Part shown: piece by piece, positions 38,595-46,251 of the stretch
How the letters are laid out: each line of letters opens with the position of its first letter
Numbering within the stretch: position 1 is the stretch's first letter
NCBI GenBank assembly: GCA_022824465.1
Contig: JAJDZV010000005.1
Coordinates: 62,001 to 126,000 of the forward strand
DNA from: Anaerolineae bacterium
GTDB taxonomy: Bacteria > Chloroflexota > Anaerolineae > Aggregatilineales > Phototrophicaceae
Reading direction: 5' to 3'
DNA length: 64,000 nt
Notes under the pieces: generated by a model
Told to the model about the DNA's origin: nothing
The model's database searches: none
The model's input: the letters and a program-made list of their open reading frames with translations, nothing else
Program-made: the position numbers and the translations under genes

Positions 38595-39593
38595 ATGAAG
38601 AACTACTTGTTTAAGCGTTTCGTTTATATGGTTTTTCTTCTGTGGTTGGTTTCGGTTGTTACCTTCATCGTAATTGAATTGCCGCCGGGCGATTATTTGT
38701 CCACCTACATTATCCTGCTTGAACAGAATACGGGGCAGCAACTCAGCGAGGACATCGTTGAGCGGCTTCGGCGGCAGTATGGTCTCGACTTGCCGACATA
38801 CGCTCGGTATTTCAAGTGGTTTGGACAGGTGCTTCAGGGCGAGTTTGGCTTCTCATTTGATTGGCAACAGCCGGTCCGCGACATAATCGGCGAGCGGCTT
38901 GTGTTGACCTTTACCATCGCGATATTGAGCGCGATATTCACGTACGCGGTAGCGATTCCAATCGGGATTTATTCTGCGACGCATCAGTATTCCTTTGGCG
39001 ATTATTTGGTGTCCATCATCGGCTTTGTCGGCTTAGCCATACCGAATTTCATGTTGGCTCTGATCATGCTTTACGTAGGCTTTAAGCAATTCGGCGTGAA
39101 CCTATCCGGTCTTTTTTCTCCGGATTACCTGGACGCGCCATGGAATCTGGCAAAGATTGGCGATTTGTTGTTGCACCTGCCGATTCCGATTATCGTCATC
39201 GGAACCGGCGGAACAGCCGGCTTAATTCGCGTATTGCGCGGAACATTGCTGGATGAGCTTAACAAGCAGTATGTAATCACGGCGCGCAGCAAGGGCGTCG
39301 GCGAAGTACGGCTTCTATTCAAGTATCCGGTTAGAGTGGCGCTGAATCCCATCGTCAGCAGTCTCGCCTGGCTGTTTCCTTCGCTGGTTTCGGGGGGAAC
39401 GATAACTGCGATTGTCCTGGGCCTGCCGACGGCGGGACCGATGCTATTGCGCGCTCTGCTCGCGCAGGACACCTTCCTCACGGCGACGCTGCTTATGTTC
39501 ATCACGATTCTCACCGTGATAGGCACGACGGTATCCGATATCTTGCTGGTGGTAGTGGATCCGCGTATACGCATGGAACGCGCGGCCAGCTAG
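38595..39593 (+). CDS. Oligopeptide/dipeptide-type ABC permease (DppB/OppB-like)
   Basis: YLFKRFVYMVFLLWLVSVVTFIVIELPPGDY; RVLRGTLLDELNKQYVITARSKGVGE EAA loop. Confidence 0.93.
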   Translation: MKNYLFKRFVYMVFLLWLVSVVTFIVIELPPGDYLSTYIILLEQNTGQQLSEDIVERLRRQYGLDLPTYARYFKWFGQVLQGEFGFSFDWQQPVRDIIGERLVLTFTIAILSAIFTYAVAIPIGIYSATHQYSFGDYLVSIIGFVGLAIPNFMLALIMLYVGFKQFGVNLSGLFSPDYLDAPWNLAKIGDLLLHLPIPIIVIGTGGTAGLIRVLRGTLLDELNKQYVITARSKGVGEVRLLFKYPVRVALNPIVSSLAWLFPSLVSGGTITAIVLGLPTAGPMLLRALLAQDTFLTATLLMFITILTVIGTTVSDILLVVVDPRIRMERAAS

Positions 39594-39605
39594 ACGGGTT
39601 GGATC

Positions 39606-40751
39606 ATGTGGCGACGACTGCTTGGCAGGCAGAAGAGCAACGAGCCTACAACTGGTCAATACGACGAGAGCTACTATCTGGCGTCGCAATGGCAGTTGAT
39701 GTGGCGCAAGTTCCGCCGCCACCGTTTGGCGATGGTTTCGCTTGTCGTCATACTCTTCTTGTATTCGCTGGCGCTTTTCGCCGAATTCTATTCGATAAAC
39801 GATCACCACAGGCGCCATGTCAAGTATGCGAAAGCGCCGCCGCATACCTTGTATTTCGTCGATGAAGACGGCAAGTTTCACCTTGTTCCCTTCATATACG
39901 ATCTCAAGCAAGAGCTCGATTTGGATACCCTGCAGCGCAATTACACCGAGGATCGCTCGAAGCGTTTTCATCTGCGCTTCTTTGTTGAGGGCGAGCCGTA
40001 CAAGCTCTTGGGTTTGCTGGAGAGCAATATCCACCTGGTCGGCGTCGATCAGCCAGCGGTGTTCTTTCCTTTTGGGACCGATGATTTGGGGCGAGACTTG
40101 TTCTCGCGCACGATGTACGCGGCGAGGATTTCCCTTTCCATAGGTGTATTTGGGGTCGTGATCAGCTTCGTATTGGGCTGCCTCATCGGCGGCATTTCCG
40201 GTTACTTTGGCGGCACGGTTGATCTTATCATTCAACGCGTCATTGAGTTCATCATATCAATTCCGCATATTCCGCTGTGGATTGCGCTTGCGGCCGCTCT
40301 GCCTGCCGAGTGGAGTTCGACGCAAGTCTACTTCGGCATTACGATCGTGTTGGCGACGGTCGGCTGGACGACGCTGGCGCGCGCCGTCCGCGGCAAGCTG
40401 CTGGAATTGCGCGAGGCGGACTTTGTTATGGCGGCGCGGATTTCCAATATGGGCGACTTCGACATTATCGTGAAACACCTGCTGCCGTCCTTCGCGAGCT
40501 TCTTGATCGTGGTGCTCAGCCTGTCGGTGCCGGGCATGATCCTGGCGGAGACGGCGCTTAGCTTCTTGCGGATTGGAATCCAGCCGCCAGCCGTGAGTTG
40601 GGGCGTACTTCTGCAGGACGCGCAAAATATACGCAGTTTGAGCCAGAGCCCATGGCTGCTGATTCCCGGTTTATTTGTAATCGTCACGGTACTGGCTTTC
40701 AACTTTCTAGGCGACGGCTTGCGTGATGCGGCCGATCCGTATAAACAGTAG
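39606..40751 (+). CDS. Oligopeptide/dipeptide-type ABC permease (DppC/OppC-like)
   Basis: WRKFRRHRLAMVSLVVILFLYSLALFAEF; GTDDLGRDLFSRTMYAARISLSIG; READFVMAARISNMGDFDIIVKHLLPS. Confidence 0.93.
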   Translation: MWRRLLGRQKSNEPTTGQYDESYYLASQWQLMWRKFRRHRLAMVSLVVILFLYSLALFAEFYSINDHHRRHVKYAKAPPHTLYFVDEDGKFHLVPFIYDLKQELDLDTLQRNYTEDRSKRFHLRFFVEGEPYKLLGLLESNIHLVGVDQPAVFFPFGTDDLGRDLFSRTMYAARISLSIGVFGVVISFVLGCLIGGISGYFGGTVDLIIQRVIEFIISIPHIPLWIALAAALPAEWSSTQVYFGITIVLATVGWTTLARAVRGKLLELREADFVMAARISNMGDFDIIVKHLLPSFASFLIVVLSLSVPGMILAETALSFLRIGIQPPAVSWGVLLQDAQNIRSLSQSPWLLIPGLFVIVTVLAFNFLGDGLRDAADPYKQ

Positions 40752-40797
40752 CGATTAAGCGTCGCTTGATGCCCGGCTATTTGGTAGAGATGAGCAG

Positions 40798-41406
40798 ATG
40801 TCCACACCCGAAATCTATCGCACACTTCCAGAGCAGATCGCTGCCCGATTGCGGCAGGAGGTTCTGTCAAGCAAGCTGAAGCCGGGGGACCCGCTTCGCG
40901 AGGTTGATCTCTCTGAGCGCTTTGGCGTTAGTCGAGGACCGGTACGCGAAGCCTTCCGCCAATTGACGCAGCAGGGCCTGTTGGTGCTGGAACCAAATAA
41001 GGGTGTGCGCGTGGCGGAGAACCCGAGTGTAGAAGTGCGACCGCTGGTTGTAAGATTGCGGCGCACAATCGAAATATTCGTGCTGGAGAGCATATTTGAG
41101 CGGATCACTGAAGACGATGTTTCGAACTGGGAAGATATTCTAGCGGATATCAAAACGGCATGTGAGTCCAACGATGTGGATGCCTTAACCGAGCACGATT
41201 TGCGTTTTCATCAGGCAATCATCCGCAGCCATGATGACAAGGACTTGTTCGCATTGTGGCAGCCGATAGCGATGCGAATGATGATGCACTACAATCGCCT
41301 GGATGACATTATGGACAGCTATCGCGAGCACGAGCGCATTCTCGAAGCTATTCGCGCTGGCGACCGGGCGGCGGCCGTCCGCGCCCTCGAAACCAACATT
41401 CAGTAG
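40798..41406 (+). CDS. GntR-family regulator with FCD domain
   Basis: IAARLRQEVLSSKLKPGDPLREVDLSERFGVSRGPVREAFRQLTQQGLLVLEPNKGVRV wHTH plus helical FCD C-terminus. Confidence 0.93.
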   Translation: MSTPEIYRTLPEQIAARLRQEVLSSKLKPGDPLREVDLSERFGVSRGPVREAFRQLTQQGLLVLEPNKGVRVAENPSVEVRPLVVRLRRTIEIFVLESIFERITEDDVSNWEDILADIKTACESNDVDALTEHDLRFHQAIIRSHDDKDLFALWQPIAMRMMMHYNRLDDIMDSYREHERILEAIRAGDRAAAVRALETNIQ

Positions 41407-41466
41407 CCGGCTTCCCAGCAGCAGACTTGCGAAGACAATTGATGTTCTCCGATTGAAGACGACAAT

Positions 41467-42483
41467 ATGACAAAAGCAGCCTACTACCTGGGCGACCATA
41501 CGATTCGTCACGGACCAGGTGAGATAATCGAACCGAAGAGCGGCGAGGTTCAGCTTAAGGTATCACATTGCGGCATCTGCGGCACGGACCTGCACATCTA
41601 CCACGGCGCGATGGACGCTCGTGTCAAGATGCCCTTGGTCATGGGACATGAGATGTCGGGGACGGTGCAATCTGTCGGTGATGGCGTTGTCAATTTCGCC
41701 GCGGGCGATAAAGTGGTTGTCATGCCGCTAGCCCCATGTGGCGACTGCCCCGCTTGCGCCACCGGACATAGCCATATCTGCCATAATCTGAACTTCCTCG
41801 GCATTGACACGCCGGGCGCATTCCAAAGCTATTGGACAGTGCCGGCCTACACCTTGCACAGGATGCCGGAACATCTCTCTCTGGCGCATGGCGCCTTGAT
41901 AGAGCCGCTGGCGGTCGCCGCGCACGATGTGCGGCTGGCCGGAGTGAAAGCTGGCGATGAAGTTGTGGTGCTGGGCGGCGGACCCATCGGATTGCTCGTC
42001 GCCTTGGTGGCGCGGCAAGCTGGCGCTCGTGTACTCGTATCCGAGATCAATCCTTACCGCGTCGAGTTGGCTATGCGTCTCGGTTTGGATGCGATCAATC
42101 CAAATGAGGCGGATCTAATCAAGCTGGTCATGCAGCGCACAAGCGGCGCCGGCGCCGATATTGTCTTTGAGGTGTCGGGTTCGCAAGCTGGCGCATCGGT
42201 CATGACTGAATTGCTGCGCACACGTGGACTGGCAGTGGTGGTGGCGATATTTGCGCGGAAGCCTGAGGTCGATCTTTTTCGTTTCTTCTGGCGCGAATTG
42301 CGCTTGCAGGGCGTACGGGTTTATGAATCCGAAGATTTCACCGCTGCGATTGAACTGGCTGCCTCCGGCGTCTTGCCGCTAGACGATCTAATCACCGATA
42401 TCCGTCCGCTGAGCGCTTTGAAGTCTGGTTTCAAGGATTTGGATAGGGGCGGGCGCGTGATGAAGATACTTCTGGAGCTCTAA
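41467..42483 (+). CDS. Zinc-dependent alcohol/polyol dehydrogenase (MDR family)
   Basis: CGICGTDLHIYHGAMDARVKMPLVMGHEMSGTV, GGGPIGLLVALVARQAGA. Confidence 0.92.
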   Translation: MTKAAYYLGDHTIRHGPGEIIEPKSGEVQLKVSHCGICGTDLHIYHGAMDARVKMPLVMGHEMSGTVQSVGDGVVNFAAGDKVVVMPLAPCGDCPACATGHSHICHNLNFLGIDTPGAFQSYWTVPAYTLHRMPEHLSLAHGALIEPLAVAAHDVRLAGVKAGDEVVVLGGGPIGLLVALVARQAGARVLVSEINPYRVELAMRLGLDAINPNEADLIKLVMQRTSGAGADIVFEVSGSQAGASVMTELLRTRGLAVVVAIFARKPEVDLFRFFWRELRLQGVRVYESEDFTAAIELAASGVLPLDDLITDIRPLSALKSGFKDLDRGGRVMKILLEL

Positions 42484-43254
42484 ATGAAGGTACTGCAGAG
42501 TTTTCGTCTGGACGGGAAGACAGCGCTGGTTACCGGCGCGCGCCGCGGCATCGGGCGGGCAATGGCGAATGCCCTGGCGGAGGCGGGCGCGGATATTATC
42601 GCGGTCAGCGCCAACCTTGAGGCGACCGGCAGTGATATCGAACAAGAGGTTACCAGGCTGGGCCGACGCTTTGCTGGCTACCGCTGCGACTTTTCCCATC
42701 GTGATGACGTCTATCGTTTTGTCCAGCGGGTGACTGCTGACCATCCGGCGATAGACATCCTGGTCAACAACGCCGGCACGGTAGTGCGTGAGCCGGCTGA
42801 GAACCACTCTGACGAATATTGGGACAGAATCATAGAGACCAACCTCAGCGCCCAATTCGTGCTCAGCCGTGAATTGGGCAAGCGGATGCTTGAGCGCGGT
42901 CGGGGCAAGATCATCTTTACCGCGTCGCTTCTAACCTTCCAGGGCGGTATAACTGTGCCTGGTTATGCGGCGAGCAAAGGCGGCATCGGGCAGTTGACCA
43001 AGGCGCTCGCCAACGAGTGGGCGGGACGGGGCGTCCAGGTCAACGCGATCGCGCCTGGTTATGTGCGCACGGATGTCACCGAAGCGCTGCAAAATGATCC
43101 TGATCGTTACCGCGCCATTCTCGAACGGATTCCCGCCGGACGCTGGGGCAACATTGATGATTTCAAGGGTCCGGCGGTCTTCCTGGCTTCGGCCGCTTCA
43201 GATTTTGTGAACGGCGAGATCCTGGTGGTCGATGGCGGTTGGATGGGGCGCTAA
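42484..43254 (+). CDS. SDR oxidoreductase, KduD-like (2-keto-3-deoxy sugar acid dehydrogenase)
   Basis: TGARRGIGRAMANALAEAGAD, NNAGTVVREPAENHSDEYWDRIIETNLSAQF, LTFQGGITVPGYAASKGGIGQLTKALANEWAGRGVQVNAIAPGYVRTDVTEAL, RIPAGRWG, VDGGWMGR, KduD-type. Confidence 0.88.
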   Translation: MKVLQSFRLDGKTALVTGARRGIGRAMANALAEAGADIIAVSANLEATGSDIEQEVTRLGRRFAGYRCDFSHRDDVYRFVQRVTADHPAIDILVNNAGTVVREPAENHSDEYWDRIIETNLSAQFVLSRELGKRMLERGRGKIIFTASLLTFQGGITVPGYAASKGGIGQLTKALANEWAGRGVQVNAIAPGYVRTDVTEALQNDPDRYRAILERIPAGRWGNIDDFKGPAVFLASAASDFVNGEILVVDGGWMGR

Positions 43255-43292
43255 CCTGGACCACGGATGCACAGTGAAATCTCCTCACAGTT

Positions 43293-44567
43293 TCAAGTCC
43301 CGATTGTTGACCGGTCGAATTCGGACTGTTGCGCCAGGATCTGCTTGCGCCACTCGTCCGGCAGTTGAGCAATCGGCTGAAACCAACTGTCTTCGTGCCA
43401 GTGCAGATTACTTCGTTTGAATTCTTGCCGATTGCTGTCGCGCGACAGCTCACAATCAAAGCGCACGATGTAGAGCCCTTTGTTCGTGTTGGGTGTCTGC
43501 GGATGGATGTGGCTCAAACCCCAGGTAATACCGCGTCCGTCGCCATTGTCAGCGAACGCGTCAGGGCAGAAGGGACCGGGCGCGTGAGGCGAAAGCTGGA
43601 CGTGCGCCTTTGGTTCGAAATTTAGTCCATCCGGCGCGAATTGCACGGTATCTTTTTCCGGACCATCCTGGATGAGCAAGGCGGCGATGCCACCCTCGTA
43701 GGGCCACAACATTGTTTCATGACCGGAATTGGTCACCGGATTCAAATCCGGTTTTACGAAGGGCCCTTCGGGATGCTCGGCGATTGCCACGCCTTGCGCC
43801 AGCCTTAAGCTGCCGGGCGACTTATCGGCCGGCGAGCCTTTGTAATAGAGCCAAATCTTGCCCTGATAGATCAAGGGATAAGGGTCGTGGATGGCGCAAC
43901 TGTCCCAATCGCCGGGCAAGCCTTGTGGAATCACCGGCCGGTCAAGACGCGTCCACGGACCATCCGGCGAATCTGACCAGGCGGCGCTGACGTTAACGCA
44001 GTCGTTCTGACGCCACATCGTGGTGAAGGTCTGATAATAGAGATAGTAGCGCCCCTTGAAAACCAGGATATCCGGCGTCGAAAGCGATCGGTCGCCATAG
44101 GAGCCTTTGGGCGCGCGCGGCACGGCGACGCCCTGCTCCACCCAGTCAAAACCGTCTTTAGAGGTAGCGTAGCATATGTCGGCGAGATCCCAATCGACCA
44201 CCGGTATTTCGTTATTCGCCTTGTCGATATTGAAACGCCCAACCGGCATAAACTTCGTGCGTCGCCGCGTATACCACACATAGTAGGTATCGCCAATTTT
44301 GAGAACTTTCGACGGATCCCGCCGAGACACCGAAAGTTCGGTCTCATCCTTTCCGATGCCCGTGACCCGCGAATATCTGAATGTTGTATAGAATGGGTTG
44401 CCGATATCTTGTCTGGGCGTCCACCTATCGTAGACCCGCGCCATCGCCGCGCTCAGCGGTCGGTCAGTCGGTTTTTCCAGCGGCAACTTGCCAGGGAATG
44501 CTCCTCTTGATTCGCTCATTACTCCTCCTGAATTACTGGATTGCCGCAAAGCGCGCTGCCTCAACAA
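43293..44567 (-). CDS. GH117-like glycoside hydrolase
   Basis: SRRDPSKVLKIGDTYYVWYTRRRT, YGDRSLSTPDILV, AIHDPYPLI, NPVTNSGHETMLWPYEGGIAALLIQDGPEKDTVQFAPDGLNFE, WGLSHI. Start may be downstream at MSESRGAFPG. Confidence 0.85.
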   Translation of the reverse strand: MLRQRALRQSSNSGGVMSESRGAFPGKLPLEKPTDRPLSAAMARVYDRWTPRQDIGNPFYTTFRYSRVTGIGKDETELSVSRRDPSKVLKIGDTYYVWYTRRRTKFMPVGRFNIDKANNEIPVVDWDLADICYATSKDGFDWVEQGVAVPRAPKGSYGDRSLSTPDILVFKGRYYLYYQTFTTMWRQNDCVNVSAAWSDSPDGPWTRLDRPVIPQGLPGDWDSCAIHDPYPLIYQGKIWLYYKGSPADKSPGSLRLAQGVAIAEHPEGPFVKPDLNPVTNSGHETMLWPYEGGIAALLIQDGPEKDTVQFAPDGLNFEPKAHVQLSPHAPGPFCPDAFADNGDGRGITWGLSHIHPQTPNTNKGLYIVRFDCELSRDSNRQEFKRSNLHWHEDSWFQPIAQLPDEWRKQILAQQSEFDRSTIGT

Positions 44568-44596
44568 TTGTCTGGCTATTTGCAGCAGTGTACAAT

Positions 44597-44620
44597 CTGT
44601 AAATTGTAGACAATTGACAA
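44597..44620 (-). promoter_or_regulatory. Operator-like site C (minus strand TTGTCAATTGTCTACAATTTACAG)
   Basis: ATTGT-AG-ACAAT palindrome at 44603-44614 between divergent GH117 and GMC genes; shares 18 bp with site D. Confidence 0.7.
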
Positions 44621-44673
44621 AGCTGCGTCAAATTATGGAGCGCATTTACGAGCGCCAATGACTTGGAGCCTAA

Positions 44674-46248
44674 ATGAACGTTGCCGATTATATCGTCATC
44701 GGCGCCGGGTCTGCGGGCGCGGCGGTAGCGGGCCGTCTGAGCGAAAGCGGCCGCTTCACTGTGCTGCTGCTTGAAGCGGGCGGACCGGATTCCAATCCGA
44801 ATATTCATATTCCAGCGCGATTTTCTGACTTATTTCACAGCGATATCGATTGGGATTATGTGACCGTTCCGCAGCCCGGTCTGAATGGACGCCGGGAGTA
44901 CGTGCCGCGGGGCAAGGTTTTCGGCGGCACCAGCTCAATGAACGCCATGGTCTATCAGCGCGGACATCCCTCGGATTACGATCGCTGGGCGGCGGGTGGC
45001 AACAGTGGCTGGGCTTATGACGAGTTGCTGCCCTACTTCCGTAAGATGCAGCATCAGGAGCGCGGCGAATCGGCGAATCACGGCGTCGGGGGGCCGATCA
45101 ATGTGGCTGATCTGCAAGACCCCAATCCGCTGAGTCATGCATTCGTGGCGGCGGCGCTGACATTGGGCTTTCGCCACAATGCCGACTTCAATGATGGCGA
45201 GCAGGAAGGCTTTGGTCTCTACCAAGTGACGCAGAAAGACGGACGGCGACATAGCTCGGCGGTGGGCTATTTGCGGCCCGCCTTAAAGCGAGAAAACTTC
45301 AGCGCCCTGCCCCTCGCCCGAGCCACAGAGCTGGATGTCAAGAGCGGACGCTGCGTCGGCGTCAGGTATCTGCATGAGGGCGCAGAAAAGACTGCGCGCG
45401 CCGTTCAGGAAGTCATCGTCTGTGGCGGCGCCATTAATTCACCCCAACTGCTGATGCTTTCGGGGATCGGACCGCGCGATCATCTTTTGGATAAAGGCAT
45501 AGAAGTGATCCAAGACCTGCCCGGCGTCGGACAGAACCTGATGGATCATATGCAAGTCCCCTTGGCCTATCACTGCAAAGAGCCAGTCAGCCTGGTCGGT
45601 AAGGAATCAGCCGGGCAGCTAAGACAGTATCAGCAGAGCCGGATGGGCTTATTGACGTCTAATTTGGGCGAGGCGGGCGGGTTCGTACGCTTGAACGCGG
45701 ATTCGACTGCGCCGGAATTGCAATATCATTTTGGTCCGGACTGGTTCATCCGCCACGGCTTCGAAACGCCCGACGGCCACGGCTTTACCATTCTGGCTGG
45801 CATGGTCAGCACCAAAAGCATCGGCGAACTTAGGTTGCGGTCGGCGAGTCTTTTAGCGCCACCTCTCATTGACTTCGCTTGTCTCAGCCGCGATGAAGAC
45901 GTTCAGACGCTATTGGCAGGCATTAGATTGGGGCGCGAGATCGCTTCCGCCACAACCTTCGATCGCTATCGCGGCGATGAGTTTTTGCCGGGGGCTGGCG
46001 TCGCCTCTGATGAAGATCTCACGCATTATATTCGAGAATTCGCCACCACCATTTATCATCCGGCGGGCAGCTGCAAGATGGGCAGCGATCGTATGGCGGT
46101 TGTGGATGAGCGCCTCCGCGTCAGAGGCATCGAAGGCTTGCGCGTAGCTGACGCATCGATAATGCCGCATATCATCAATGCCAATACCAACGCGCCTTGC
46201 ATCATGATCGGCGAAAAGGCCGCCGCTATGATTCTTGAGGATTCCTAA
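44674..46248 (+). CDS. GMC-family FAD-dependent oxidoreductase
   Basis: YIVIGAGSAGAAVAGRLSE, RGKVFGGTSSMNAMVYQRG, GAINSPQLLMLSGIGP, NTNAPCIMIGEKAAAMIL. Confidence 0.94.
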   Translation: MNVADYIVIGAGSAGAAVAGRLSESGRFTVLLLEAGGPDSNPNIHIPARFSDLFHSDIDWDYVTVPQPGLNGRREYVPRGKVFGGTSSMNAMVYQRGHPSDYDRWAAGGNSGWAYDELLPYFRKMQHQERGESANHGVGGPINVADLQDPNPLSHAFVAAALTLGFRHNADFNDGEQEGFGLYQVTQKDGRRHSSAVGYLRPALKRENFSALPLARATELDVKSGRCVGVRYLHEGAEKTARAVQEVIVCGGAINSPQLLMLSGIGPRDHLLDKGIEVIQDLPGVGQNLMDHMQVPLAYHCKEPVSLVGKESAGQLRQYQQSRMGLLTSNLGEAGGFVRLNADSTAPELQYHFGPDWFIRHGFETPDGHGFTILAGMVSTKSIGELRLRSASLLAPPLIDFACLSRDEDVQTLLAGIRLGREIASATTFDRYRGDEFLPGAGVASDEDLTHYIREFATTIYHPAGSCKMGSDRMAVVDERLRVRGIEGLRVADASIMPHIINANTNAPCIMIGEKAAAMILEDS

Positions 46249-46251
46249 GCC

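Noticed and set aside
39444-40235. 263-aa minus-strand ORF
   Set aside because: Antisense to the DppB/DppC-like permeases, which have clear family motifs.
38595-40751. Reading the permeases plus ATPases simply as a peptide uptake system
   Set aside because: Family membership allows it, but the gene neighbourhood and shared operator-like sites favour an oligosaccharide role; left as hypothesis rather than annotation.
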